DNA of 64,000 nucleotides from JAAYUH01 sp964640995 (GTDB lineage Bacteria; Caldisericota; Caldisericia; B22-G15). A model generated the notes under the pieces. It worked only from the letters and a program-made list of their open reading frames with translations. It ran no database searches and had not been told where the DNA came from. Below, in pieces: positions 53,668 to 62,683 of the stretch (within the stretch, counting starts at the first letter, position 1; the number at the start of each line of letters is the position of its first letter). Location: the NCBI GenBank assembly GCA_964640995.1, contig CAZXJJ010000003.1, positions 1 to 64,000 of the forward strand. Reading direction: 5' to 3'. The position numbers and the translations under genes are program-made.

Positions 53668-54527
53668 TCTTTTAAGCCCCTTCCTGTTATTTTGATAAAA
53701 ATATCTTCAAGAGTTGCTTCTTCACTATGAACCGTGATCACCTTTTCATTTTTAAAAGTTTTTAATATATCATCAAGAGATTCATCTTTATCTAAAACAA
53801 TCTCTTTCTCAAAAATCTCGCCATTTTCTTTTTGAAGTTTAATTTTAAGACCTCTTTTTCCAAATTTTGTTTTTAAATTTAATGGAGCATCTATTGCCAC
53901 AATTTTTCCATTATTTATAAATGCAATTCTATCTGAAAGAACATCTGCCTCATACATATCATGAGTTGTGAGAAAAATTGTTTTACCCTTTTTCTTCTCT
54001 TCAAGAATTATTTTTCTTATATCATCTGAAGAAACTGGGTCTAAACCTTGTGTTGGTTCATCAAGAAAAAGAATCTGTGGGTCATTAACTAAAGAACGAG
54101 CAACCATTAATCTCTGTTTCATTCCCTTAGAAAATGTTTTGACAAGTTCTCTTTCTTTGCCTTTCAAACCAACTTTTTCAAGTAGTTCTTCTGGTTTAAA
54201 ATTTTTTATGCCAAATAGATTTGCAAAAAGAGTCAAATTTTCTATTGCAGATAAATCTTCATAAAGATTGGTATATTCAAAACAAACACCTATATATTTC
54301 TGAACTTTTTTAGGTTCTTTTGAAACATCTATGCCTAAAACTTTTGCTTCACCTTCTTTAGGCTTCAAGAGCCCAATTGACATTTTAAAAGTTGTTGTTT
54401 TTCCTGCACCATTTGGACCGAGAAAACCTAAAATCTCTCCTTTATTGACAAAAAAGCTTATGTGATCAACTGCAAGATTTTTTCCATAACTATAAGTAAG
54501 TTCATTTGCTTCAATAACTTTTTCCAT
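53664..54527 (-). CDS. ABC transporter ATP-binding protein
   Basis: 287 residues: Walker A FLGPNGAGKTTTFKMS, Q-loop YIGVCFEYTNLYEDLSAIENL, signature FSKGMKQRLMVARSLV, Walker B ILFLDEPTQGLDP and FLTTHDMYEADVLSDRIAFI, followed by a C-terminal domain (about 215-285) found in ABC-2 exporter ATPases. First gene of a three-gene exporter operon, with AAGGAGG before its ATG. A TetR-type operator overlaps its promoter (see 54546-54575). Confidence 0.93.
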   Translation of the reverse strand: MEKVIEANELTYSYGKNLAVDHISFFVNKGEILGFLGPNGAGKTTTFKMSIGLLKPKEGEAKVLGIDVSKEPKKVQKYIGVCFEYTNLYEDLSAIENLTLFANLFGIKNFKPEELLEKVGLKGKERELVKTFSKGMKQRLMVARSLVNDPQILFLDEPTQGLDPVSSDDIRKIILEEKKKGKTIFLTTHDMYEADVLSDRIAFINNGKIVAIDAPLNLKTKFGKRGLKIKLQKENGEIFEKEIVLDKDESLDDILKTFKNEKVITVHSEEATLEDIFIKITGRGLKE

Positions 54528-54545
54528 AAAACCTCCTTATGAATT

Positions 54546-54575
54546 ATTATAACTATACAGTCATATGACTTTCAA
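54546..54575 (-). promoter_or_regulatory. Promoter of ABC exporter operon with embedded palindromic operator
   Basis: On the minus strand TTGAAA (54570-54575) and TATAAT (54546-54551) are 18 bases apart. Between them lies the perfect 12-base palindrome AGTCATATGACT (54559-54570). A repressor bound there would block polymerase. The upstream TetR-family gene is the obvious candidate. Confidence 0.65.
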
Positions 54576-54579
54576 GTCA

Positions 54580-55212
54580 TTATTTAGATAAACCATTCTT
54601 TAACAATTCAACAAAATTTTTTTGAATTTCTTTTAAATAATCAAAAGGTAAATCTTTTGATGAAATTCCTCTTTTTGATGCATATTCAATAATATGTTTT
54701 TTGAAATTCATTATTGCGCCTTCCATAAATACTAAAATTAAATCAAGAGAGATATCATCTCTAATAAATCCACTTTTTTGACTTTGAATTACAATATATT
54801 TCAAGCTTTCTCTAAATTTATTTAAAAAAAGTTTATTAATTTCTTCTTTAAAAGGAATATCTGAAGAAAAAAGTGCTCTCTCGAGAAGAAGATACTCATC
54901 AGGAAATTCGAGTAATAACTTCCAATTTGATTCAAAGGATTTTTCAAGATAATCAAAAATATTTGATTTCTCAAAATCAATTTTTTGAGAAACCTCAAAC
55001 ATTTTTTTTAATGATTCTTTAATAGCGTAGAAATACATATCTTTTTTACTTACAAAATATTGATACATACTTCCTTTAGACACTTTACACTCTTTAGCAA
55101 CATTTTCTATGTCTACCTTCTCATAAGAATAATTTCCAAAATATTTGATAAGTGTTTTTAAAATTTTTTTCTTTTTTCTTGTGTTTAAGTTCAAAAAAGT
55201 GCTTTTTGGCAT
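54580..55212 (-). CDS. TetR-family transcriptional regulator
   Basis: 210 residues. N-terminal helix-turn-helix at about 15-60: ILKTLIKYFGNYSYEKVDIENVAKECKVSKGSMYQYFVSKKDMY-type sequence, here with VAKECKVSKGSMYQYF. The C-terminal ligand domain (about 75-205) is unlike others I know. The gene lies directly upstream of the ABC exporter operon, 52 bases away. A similar half-site (ATATGACTG before TATAAT) occurs in its own promoter, so it probably represses itself and the exporter until a drug-like ligand binds. Confidence 0.9.
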   Translation of the reverse strand: MPKSTFLNLNTRKKKKILKTLIKYFGNYSYEKVDIENVAKECKVSKGSMYQYFVSKKDMYFYAIKESLKKMFEVSQKIDFEKSNIFDYLEKSFESNWKLLLEFPDEYLLLERALFSSDIPFKEEINKLFLNKFRESLKYIVIQSQKSGFIRDDISLDLILVFMEGAIMNFKKHIIEYASKRGISSKDLPFDYLKEIQKNFVELLKNGLSK

Positions 55213-55234
55213 ATCTAAAGATTTCCTTTTTGAA

Positions 55235-55255
55235 ATTATAACTCATCAGTCATAT
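55235..55255 (-). promoter_or_regulatory. tetR promoter with operator-like half-site
   Basis: Minus strand reads ATATGACTGATGAGT then TATAAT (55235-55240). The ATATGACTG (55247-55255) is the same as that in the exporter promoter (ATATGACTGTATAGT then TATAAT), and the distance to the -10 element differs by no more than a base. This supports autoregulation. Confidence 0.5.
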
Positions 55256-55328
55256 AAATTTTAAATTTTTGTTTTACTTTTTTAGAAATTTGTGATAAAT
55301 TATTATAGATTATTGGAGGAGTCAAACA

Positions 55329-56729
55329 ATGAAAAAGGTAACACTTGATGAAGTCCTCGAGAAGCCCCTCTTCCCTGTAATGTGGAAACTCGGTTGGCCA
55401 GTTATGATTTCATCAATTCTTGAGACAGTTTATCACCTTGCTGACACTTTCTGGCTTGGACATTTACCTCAAGGAGAAAGTGGAAATACTGTAGCAGGTC
55501 TTCAACTTGCTTTTCCAAGCATGTGGTTTTTAATTTCATTTGCTTCTGGATTTGCAATGGCAGGTGTTGCTCTTGTTTCACAATACACAGGAGCAAGAGA
55601 ACATGAAAAAGCAAATATGGCAGCATCTCAAGTTGTAACTTTAACCTTAATTCTTGGAACACTTCTTGGAATTTTTGGTTTTATATTTATTCCATTTTTA
55701 ATAAATATATTAACAAATGTAAAAGAGTTAACAACTGTTGCAAACACATATCTTAAAGTGATTTTTTTAGGTTTTCCATTTATGTTTTTGAATGGAATAT
55801 TCAGAGCTGTAATGGTATCTTATGGAGATACTCTAACTCCTATGTATGTTTCAGTTTTTACAAATATACTAAATATCTTTTTAGACCCAGTTTTGATTTT
55901 TGGACTTGGCCCATTTCCTAAAATGGGAATAGTCGGCGCTGCTGTTGCAACAATATTTTCAATGTTTATCGCATCCGCAATTGCAATGTATTATTTAATG
56001 AGTGGAAAAAAAGGGATTCATGTTAAAAAGGAGTATCTGAAACCAGATTTAAATTGGATTAAAAAAATATTTAGAATTGGAATTCCTGCTGCAATAGGTC
56101 AGAGCGCAGAAGCATTTGGTTTTGTTGTTTTAACTGGAATTATTGGAAGATTGCACAATGCAAGAGTTGCAATTGCTGCTTATGGAATTGGAGATAGACT
56201 TCTTTCTTTTTCTTTTATTGCAATAGATGGTCTTGCAACTGGACTTACAACAATTATAGGTCAATCACTTGGCGCAGACAGAATTGATAGAGCATCATTT
56301 GCTGCAAAAAGAGGTATGTTTTTTATGTTTATTGTTCTATGTATAGAAACATCTATTCTTGTATTGCTTAGAAAAGAACTTGTAATGTTGTTTATACCAA
56401 ATGAAATTGAAATAATTGAAGAGGGTGGTAGATTTATGCTCTATTTTGCACCTGCAATTCCATTATTTGGAGTGATAAGAGGTATTATGTCAGCATTTCA
56501 AGCATCAGGCCATAATGCTCCAAATATGTTTATTTCATTTTTAAGATTGTGGGGATTAAGAGTTCCCTTAAGTTATATCTTTGGATTTACCTTAAAAATG
56601 AATTCAGCTGGTGTTTGGATAGGAATGACAATAAGTAATTTTATAACAGCACTTGTTGCAACATTTCTATTCCTAAAAGGTGGATGGAAAAAGAAGGTGA
56701 TTGAAGAGAAAGTTGAGGTTTTAGTTTAA
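55329..56729 (+). CDS. MATE-family efflux transporter
   Basis: 466 residues with twelve membrane helices in two related halves. Family stretches are KLGWPVMISSILETVYHLADTFWLG, ISFASGFAMAGVALVSQYTGA, GFPFMFLNGIFRAVMVSYGDTLTPM and IGQSLGADRIDRASFAAKRG. It exports drugs or metabolites using a Na+ or H+ gradient. TTGGAGGAG lies before the ATG. It is divergent from tetR across 116 bases, so TetR could also act on it, although no full operator copy was seen next to the MATE start. The BASS gene follows six bases after its stop. Confidence 0.93.
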   Translation: MKKVTLDEVLEKPLFPVMWKLGWPVMISSILETVYHLADTFWLGHLPQGESGNTVAGLQLAFPSMWFLISFASGFAMAGVALVSQYTGAREHEKANMAASQVVTLTLILGTLLGIFGFIFIPFLINILTNVKELTTVANTYLKVIFLGFPFMFLNGIFRAVMVSYGDTLTPMYVSVFTNILNIFLDPVLIFGLGPFPKMGIVGAAVATIFSMFIASAIAMYYLMSGKKGIHVKKEYLKPDLNWIKKIFRIGIPAAIGQSAEAFGFVVLTGIIGRLHNARVAIAAYGIGDRLLSFSFIAIDGLATGLTTIIGQSLGADRIDRASFAAKRGMFFMFIVLCIETSILVLLRKELVMLFIPNEIEIIEEGGRFMLYFAPAIPLFGVIRGIMSAFQASGHNAPNMFISFLRLWGLRVPLSYIFGFTLKMNSAGVWIGMTISNFITALVATFLFLKGGWKKKVIEEKVEVLV

Positions 56730-56735
56730 AATATT

Positions 56736-57659
56736 ATGAAAAACTTAATAAGTTTAATTGAAAAATATAGTTCTTATTTTTTAATTTTAGTTGTTATTTT
56801 AGGAATTTTATTTCCATATTTTGGATTTTTTTCAAAATACATAACCTATTTTTTAATGGTTATTCTTTTAATTACATTTTTAAAAGTAGATTTCAACTGT
56901 ATAAGAATATATATTAAAAAACCTCTTCTTGTTTTGTATATACTTATGATTAATTCAATTGTTACACCAATTGTTGTTTTCTTAATTTTTAGAACTTTCA
57001 CATCAGATTACTATTTTTTGAGTGCAATTATGCTTCTTGCTTTAGTTCCAACAGGAGTTGCAGCATCTGCAATGACAGATTTATCAAATGGAAATACACT
57101 TCTTTCTGTTTTAATAACAATTTTAACTCACATTCTTGCTCCAATTTTAATTCCTATTTTCTTTTTTATATTGTTTAGAAAAGTTATTAAGTTAGATTAT
57201 TTTCAAGTTTTTTTAACAATCTCAAGATTAATTTTTATTCCTCTTGTTATATCTTTTCCAATTAAAAAATATTTTAAAAAATTTACAAATTTTATAGGGA
57301 ATAATAGTAAAATTTTAACTTTAATCTTTGTAACACTTCTCTCTCTTGCAATAATATCAATTACTGCTCCATATATAAGAGAAAACCCCTTATCTGTTAT
57401 TAGATATATTTTAATTCTTTATTCTGTATTTTTATTATTTCAATTAATAAACTTTTTTGCGCCATTCTTTTTAAAACTTCCTGATAGAATTGCGATTTCA
57501 AATTCAAAAACATTCAATAACATTGCAATAGCAACAGTTTTAGCGCTTCAATTTTTAGATCCTAAAAGTAGTTTAATTGTAATTTTAGGTCAAATTCCTT
57601 GGCCTACTATGTTAATTCCATTGAATCTTCTTTTACATTTGACTAAAAATAAAAATTGA
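56736..57659 (+). CDS. BASS-family (bile acid:Na+ symporter-like) transporter
   Basis: 307 residues with about ten membrane helices. LLALVPTGVAASAMTDLSNGN (near residue 105) and a similar SNSKTFNNIAIATVLALQF (near 255) are the two discontinuous crossover regions of BASS proteins. The substrate is unknown; sodium-coupled uptake of organic anions such as keto acids is common in the family. Its start follows the MATE stop by six bases, but no clear Shine-Dalgarno sequence is visible. The stop is two bases from that of the convergent deaminase gene. Confidence 0.85.
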   Translation: MKNLISLIEKYSSYFLILVVILGILFPYFGFFSKYITYFLMVILLITFLKVDFNCIRIYIKKPLLVLYILMINSIVTPIVVFLIFRTFTSDYYFLSAIMLLALVPTGVAASAMTDLSNGNTLLSVLITILTHILAPILIPIFFFILFRKVIKLDYFQVFLTISRLIFIPLVISFPIKKYFKKFTNFIGNNSKILTLIFVTLLSLAIISITAPYIRENPLSVIRYILILYSVFLLFQLINFFAPFFLKLPDRIAISNSKTFNNIAIATVLALQFLDPKSSLIVILGQIPWPTMLIPLNLLLHLTKNKN

Positions 57660-57661
57660 TT

Positions 57662-58111
57662 TTATAACTCTCCTATATCTTCATGCCATAGTTCAGGCTT
57701 TTCATTGATAAATTTTTCCATAAGTTCCTTACATTCATTTAGGTCTAAATCTATAACTTCAACTCCATGAGATTCAAGGAAATCTTTTGCTCCGCTATAT
57801 GTTTTTGATTCACCTACAATTACCTTTTTAATTCCAAATTGAACTATTGCTCCAGCGCATAAGAAACAAGGCATAAGAGTTGAAAATAGAATTGTATCTT
57901 TGAAACTCTTAATTCTTCCTGCATTTCTTATTGCAACAATTTCTGCATGTGCAAGTGGGTCATTATCTTGAACTCTTCTATTGTGACCCTTACCTAAAAT
58001 TTTTCCATCTTTACTAACCAAAACAGACCCAATTGGAATACCACCCTCTTTTAAACCTTTTTTTGCTTCTTCAATTGCAATACCTATAAAATCATGATAA
58101 AGCTCTCTCAT
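57662..58111 (-). CDS. Cytosine deaminase of the yeast Fcy1 type
   Basis: 149 residues with the deaminase zinc motifs HAEIVAIRNAGR (His ligand and catalytic Glu) and LMPCFLCAGAIVQFGI (two Cys ligands). The C-terminal FINEKPELWHEDIGEL strongly resembles the end of fungal cytosine deaminase Fcy1 and differs from TadA, which lacks that tail. The expected reaction is cytosine to uracil in pyrimidine salvage. Guanine deaminase or tRNA adenosine deaminase is less likely. It lies 31 bases after the aminotransferase gene, in the apgM-led minus-strand group. Confidence 0.82.
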   Translation of the reverse strand: MRELYHDFIGIAIEEAKKGLKEGGIPIGSVLVSKDGKILGKGHNRRVQDNDPLAHAEIVAIRNAGRIKSFKDTILFSTLMPCFLCAGAIVQFGIKKVIVGESKTYSGAKDFLESHGVEVIDLDLNECKELMEKFINEKPELWHEDIGEL

Positions 58112-58142
58112 AATTTCATTTTAATACAAATTTATTCTTATT

Positions 58143-59297
58143 TTAAACTTCTAATTCTCTTCTTAATTCAAGAAATTTTTTTGTTGCTTCACCAAAATTA
58201 AATTCATAGTTAAAATCTTTCAAAGCACACTCAATTCCAGCAATAGTTACTAAAAGGTCATTTGAATTCATAAATCCCATATGTCCAATTCTAAAACCTT
58301 TTCCTTTTAAATCTCCAAACATTCCTGCAAGTTCAATATTATATTTTTCTCTTATTCTTTTTACAAAATCTTCACCATTAATATTATCTGGAGATAAAAC
58401 AGCAGTAACACAGGGAGAAGAATCTTCATCATTTGCAAGAAATCTTAAATTTGTTATTTTTAATGATTCTCTCACAAGATACTTAAAATTTTCATGTCTT
58501 TTATATATATTTTGAAGACCTTCTTCCATTAAAAGATCAAGTGCTTCTCTTAAACCAAACATAACTGAAACAGGAAATGTTGTAAATGGTTCACCAACAT
58601 CAAATCTCTTTTTAAGTTCTTTAATGCTGAAATAATAAGAGTCAACTTTATTGTTTAATGCAAAATTAAGTGCTTTTTTATTTAAAGCAACCATACCTAT
58701 TCCAGGAGGAGACATGAGTCCTTTTTGAGATGCTGCAACAACAACATCAATATCCCAATCTTTCATATTTATTTCTGAAATTCCAATTGAACTCACAGCA
58801 TCAACAACAATTAATATGTCTCTGGTCTCTTTTATTTTTTTACAAATTTTTTCAATATCATTAATTATTCCAGTTGAAGTTTCATTATGTGTTATAAAAA
58901 CTGTTTTTATATCTTTTTCTTCTTGAAGAACATTAACTATCTCATCAACATCAGCACTTTTTCCCCATGGAACCTTCAGTCTAATAGGATCTCTTCCGAA
59001 AGAAAGGCATATCTCATAAAATCTTTGGCCAAAAAATCCAGTATCAACAACTAATACCTTATCTCCTCTTAAAGAAAAATTTTGCACTGCAAGTTCCATT
59101 GCCCCACTTCCAGAAGAACCAAACATATATAATTCATCATCTGTATTTAAAATTTTTTTCAAAATATCAACTGACTCAAGGAAAATCTTTTTAAATTTTG
59201 GACCTCTATGATTTATCATCGGATTTGTCATTGCAGCAACAACTCTTGGAGGAAGAGGAGTTGGCCCTGGTATCATCAAAAATTCCTTATCAATCAT
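58143..59297 (-). CDS. Class V aminotransferase (alanine/serine-glyoxylate or serine-pyruvate type)
   Basis: 384 residues. N-terminal FLMIPGPTPLPPRVVAAMTNPMINHRGP, glycine-rich FGSSGSGAMELAVQNF, THNETSTGIINDIEKI, VVDAVSSIGI and the PLP lysine K192 in AASQKGLMSPPG are typical. The C-terminus has GKGFRIGHMGFMN. Members interconvert serine, alanine and glyoxylate or pyruvate; in anaerobes they often serve serine synthesis or breakdown. It follows apgM by 35 bases, so 3-phosphoglycerate and serine metabolism may be connected here. The substrate cannot be fixed from sequence. Confidence 0.88.
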   Translation of the reverse strand: MIDKEFLMIPGPTPLPPRVVAAMTNPMINHRGPKFKKIFLESVDILKKILNTDDELYMFGSSGSGAMELAVQNFSLRGDKVLVVDTGFFGQRFYEICLSFGRDPIRLKVPWGKSADVDEIVNVLQEEKDIKTVFITHNETSTGIINDIEKICKKIKETRDILIVVDAVSSIGISEINMKDWDIDVVVAASQKGLMSPPGIGMVALNKKALNFALNNKVDSYYFSIKELKKRFDVGEPFTTFPVSVMFGLREALDLLMEEGLQNIYKRHENFKYLVRESLKITNLRFLANDEDSSPCVTAVLSPDNINGEDFVKRIREKYNIELAGMFGDLKGKGFRIGHMGFMNSNDLLVTIAGIECALKDFNYEFNFGEATKKFLELRRELEV

Positions 59298-59331
59298 TTT
59301 ATACCTCCTTTAAATAATTTATTAAAAAATT

Positions 59332-60561
59332 TTATGCACCAAATTTTTTTAACTTTCTTGAATGTGCCAAAAGTAGTGACATTATATCTTCGCCCTTAAT
59401 TATTCCTAGTTCTCCTTTTAAGCACTCTCTTTCAGTGAATTTTTCTGAAAAACCTTTAAAGACTAATGGAGAATTTATTAAAACTGGAACTGGATGAAAA
59501 GAGTGCGATTTCATTGGAACTGGTGTTGAATGGTCTCCAGTTATACAAATTGTGTCAAATTTTAAAGATAGAATTTCTGGTAAGAATTTATCAAACTCCT
59601 CTATTACTTTAACTTTATTTTCAAAATCTCCATCTTCTCCATATGAATCTGTTTTTTTGATATGAAAATATATAAAATCATAATCTTTATAATTTCCCTT
59701 TAAAACCTTTAATTCATCTTCAATTTTGTATCCATCTACATCTAAAACATCCATTCCAAGAAGTTTTGTTAGCCCTTTATACATAGGATATGTTGCAATA
59801 GAAAGAGCTCTTAATTTATAAATTTTGGGAAATTTAGGAATATCGGGTGGTGATGAATATCCTCTTAATAAAAGATAATTTCCTTTTTCATTTTTTAAAA
59901 TTTCTCTAATTTTGTTCAAAAATTCTTTTAAAACATCCGAGACAAGTTTTGAATTTTCATTTAATGGTTCAGGAGAAATTACTTCTTTACCTTCTTTTTG
60001 AGGGTCAGTTTCTAAAATTTTACACATATCTTCATTTACTTTATTTGGAAATCTCAAAACTATTGCTGCCCTATACTCCATTCCAGGCTTCATAAAAATT
60101 TTCACACCGTTTATTTCTTTTATATTTTGGGTAATCTTTTCAGTTAAAATTTTGTTTTCCTCAGTTGATAATCTACCTGCTCTTCTATCAACTACAACTA
60201 TTTTTTCGTCTTTTTCTTCAACTTTTGCATAATTTGCTCTTATACAAATATCATTTTCTGAGATATCTAAACCAACACCGAGTGCTTCAAGAATTCCTCT
60301 TCCAATTTCATATTTAAGAGGGTTATACCCAAAAAGAGCAAGATGTGCTGGTCCACTTCCAGGAGTAATTCCTAAAATGACGGGATTATGGACTCCAAGA
60401 GCACTTTCTTTTGCTAATTTGTCAAGATATGGGGTATGTGCTGCTTCAAGTGGTGTTTTTCCATTTAAACTTGGGATATCTCCCAAACCATCAAGAACAA
60501 TCATTAAAATTTTTTTATCATTTTCTTCAACTAAATCTTTTAAAAGTTCTATTCTTTCCAT
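59332..60561 (-). CDS. apgM: Cofactor-independent phosphoglycerate mutase, archaeal type (ApgM)
   Basis: About 409 residues. Metal-binding alkaline-phosphatase-like motifs: MIVLDGLGDIPSLNGKTPLEAAHTPYLDKLAK at the start, NPVILGITPGSGPAHLALFGYNP, and CITGDHSTPVPMKSHSFHPVPVLI near the end. This is the archaeal-type enzyme, present in several thermophilic and anaerobic bacteria. It interconverts 2- and 3-phosphoglycerate. I place the start at the ATG at 60561 (MERIELL), which follows GGAGGAG; an upstream start at 60606 would add fifteen residues and bury the ribosome binding site. Confidence 0.93.
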   Translation of the reverse strand: MERIELLKDLVEENDKKILMIVLDGLGDIPSLNGKTPLEAAHTPYLDKLAKESALGVHNPVILGITPGSGPAHLALFGYNPLKYEIGRGILEALGVGLDISENDICIRANYAKVEEKDEKIVVVDRRAGRLSTEENKILTEKITQNIKEINGVKIFMKPGMEYRAAIVLRFPNKVNEDMCKILETDPQKEGKEVISPEPLNENSKLVSDVLKEFLNKIREILKNEKGNYLLLRGYSSPPDIPKFPKIYKLRALSIATYPMYKGLTKLLGMDVLDVDGYKIEDELKVLKGNYKDYDFIYFHIKKTDSYGEDGDFENKVKVIEEFDKFLPEILSLKFDTICITGDHSTPVPMKSHSFHPVPVLINSPLVFKGFSEKFTERECLKGELGIIKGEDIMSLLLAHSRKLKKFGA

Positions 60562-60630
60562 CTCTCCTCCTAAGATAATTTTTACATCAATTGGAAAATT
60601 TATCAATCAACTGGATTAATAATTTATAAA

Positions 60631-61146
60631 TTAAATATTATAAATTTGTTTTAATCGAGAAATTAAAGGATAAGTTAATATGGTATAAATTGGGATTTCT
60701 ATTATAAAACTTATTATTCTTGGTGGTAAAGTTATTCTTATGGGTAATCCAAAAAGAATATTAATAAAATATATTATCATGGTTGAAACCAATGCTTTTG
60801 TTATTGCGAATATCAACAGATAAGTAAGTACCTTGTTCTTATTTTTAAAAATATAAAAACTTAATATTCCTGGTAAAATACCTTTTAGAGCTGATGTTAA
60901 AGTGAAATGTGGCATATACGGCCCCATAGGACTTATTAAGTATCCAATAGTATCTGCAACAACACCTGCAAAACCTCCTAGCATAGGACCAAAAATTATT
61001 CCTGCTAATACTAATGGATAATCACCAAATCCTATTCTAATACCTTCCACCCCTCCGATAGAAATTCTTATGCTTAAAAAACGTGAAAGTATTATACTTA
61101 AACTAATCAACAATGAAACCATTGTTAAATTTTTAATCTTAAACAT
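60631..61146 (-). CDS. ECF transporter S component, folate family
   Basis: 171 residues with six helices. RIGFGDYPLVLAGIIFGPMLGGFAGVVADTIGYLI and the MGPYMPHFTLTSALKGILPG stretch match FolT-type S components. It binds a vitamin, most likely folate, and uses an energizing ATPase module encoded elsewhere. GGAGGTGTG lies before the ATG. No tetrahydrofolate riboswitch was found in the 75 bases upstream. It lies 69 bases before apgM. Confidence 0.82.
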   Translation of the reverse strand: MFKIKNLTMVSLLISLSIILSRFLSIRISIGGVEGIRIGFGDYPLVLAGIIFGPMLGGFAGVVADTIGYLISPMGPYMPHFTLTSALKGILPGILSFYIFKNKNKVLTYLLIFAITKALVSTMIIYFINILFGLPIRITLPPRIISFIIEIPIYTILTYPLISRLKQIYNI

Positions 61147-61221
61147 ATCACACCTCCAAAAATTATTATAATGATTTTATCTTAACAATTGATTAATAAC
61201 TTTAAACTATAATTTATTATT

Positions 61222-62679
61222 ATGAAAGTGTTAAAATTTATTATTTTTGCATTATTGATATTAGTGGTATCTTTAACATTTGCTAAAAGCACTTTTGCTT
61301 GTGAACTTTCTATTATTTCAGATAAAAGTGAAATATCTATCGGTGAAGAGATAAGTGTAACTATTGAAAGAGTTAAAACTCATAAAACATGTGTTTTGCC
61401 TATTGAAGAAACTAAAATAGAAGTAATTAATGGAGAAATTGTCAAAGAAGGAGAGTGGATTAAGGGAACAAAAGACACTAAAGAGATTGTTGTTAAATTT
61501 AATGAACCTGGAACTGGAATAATTAAAGTAACTCGAGATTGTCCAAAGGGAGGTCTTATTATTGAAACAAAAGAATTTACTGTTTTAGAAAATAAAACAG
61601 GAGAGACTCCAAAAGAAGAAACAACCACAAATCCTCCATCAACCAATCCTACAAATAAATCTAATAATCAACCCTCTAATCAAACCAAAAATCAACCTTC
61701 AAGTAATAATACAAACAACGTTAAGCCAAATAAAGAACAAAATACCGAAAACAATTCAAGTACTAATAATGAAAACAAAACCAATGACTTTCCTTCTTCA
61801 AATAATACCAAGGAAAATAATCCTATAGATAAAGAAGAAGAAGATATTATAAACAATACAACAGATGAAAAAATTTCTGAAAATTTAGCTAATACCAGTT
61901 CAACTTCAAAAGAACTACAAAATTATCTATTTAATCCACAAACACTCCTTTATATAATTTTAATAATTCTATCTCTAATCTTTGTTTCATTAAAACTATA
62001 TAAATTAAGATTTTTTACTCTTCTATTTTCTCTTGCAGTTCTCGGCTTTTATTTTGGCGGATGTATCTGTCCTACAAGTTATATTGGAAAACTATTCAGT
62101 GTTCAATTTTTATCTATCTCATTTTATACTTTCCTTGTACTTATTATATTTATCTCAATCATAACTCTTTTTAAAGGAAGAGTTTTCTGTGGTTGGGTTT
62201 GCCCTCATGGTGCTCTTCAAGAATTTATCTATAAAGTTAAAACTAAAAGATTTGAAAAAGTTGAAAAATATTTGAAATATATAAAATATATTGTTTTAGC
62301 AATAGTGCTTATCTTGTCTTTTATCTATTCACAAAATTACTTCTGTGAAGTTTATCCCTTCAAAGTTTTATATAATTTCAGTGGAACAGGATTTATTCTT
62401 GCTTTTGCAATAATTATTTTATTTTTCTCAATTTTTATTTATAGACTTTTCTGTAGATTCATTTGTCCTTTTGGTGCATATCTTGGATTAGTTTCTAAGT
62501 TAGGAGAAAAATTAGGTCTTAGTAAAAATATAATAACAAACAATTGTATAAGATGCAAAAAATGCATAAAAGAATGTTGTGGAAATTCTATTTGCGAAAA
62601 AGACAACTGCTATAGAATTGATAAAAGTGAATGTTTTGATTGTGGAGAGTGCGAAGATAATTGTCCGAAGAATAAATAA
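61222..62679 (+). CDS. Membrane ferredoxin (NapH/RdxA-like) fused to a secreted N-terminal domain
   Basis: 485 residues. Signal peptide at 1-26, a beta-rich domain (about 27-130, CELSIISDKSEISIGEEI) with four cysteines in all, a Pro/Asn/Thr/Ser linker (about 132-225), helices beginning near 233, the double CGWVCPHGALQEF and CRFICPFGAYLG motifs typical of NapH-like electron-transfer proteins, and two C-terminal 4Fe-4S sites (CIRCKKCIKEC and CFDCGECEDNCP). It probably passes electrons across the membrane to or from an exported partner; the electron acceptor is unknown. It is divergent from the ECF gene and convergent with mnmE. The linker is unusually long. Confidence 0.82.
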   Translation: MKVLKFIIFALLILVVSLTFAKSTFACELSIISDKSEISIGEEISVTIERVKTHKTCVLPIEETKIEVINGEIVKEGEWIKGTKDTKEIVVKFNEPGTGIIKVTRDCPKGGLIIETKEFTVLENKTGETPKEETTTNPPSTNPTNKSNNQPSNQTKNQPSSNNTNNVKPNKEQNTENNSSTNNENKTNDFPSSNNTKENNPIDKEEEDIINNTTDEKISENLANTSSTSKELQNYLFNPQTLLYIILIILSLIFVSLKLYKLRFFTLLFSLAVLGFYFGGCICPTSYIGKLFSVQFLSISFYTFLVLIIFISIITLFKGRVFCGWVCPHGALQEFIYKVKTKRFEKVEKYLKYIKYIVLAIVLILSFIYSQNYFCEVYPFKVLYNFSGTGFILAFAIIILFFSIFIYRLFCRFICPFGAYLGLVSKLGEKLGLSKNIITNNCIRCKKCIKECCGNSICEKDNCYRIDKSECFDCGECEDNCPKNK

Positions 62680-62683
62680 AAAA

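Noticed and set aside
61147..61221. Folate riboswitch before the ECF S component
   Set aside because: The spacer is too short and A+T-rich, with no conserved riboswitch core.
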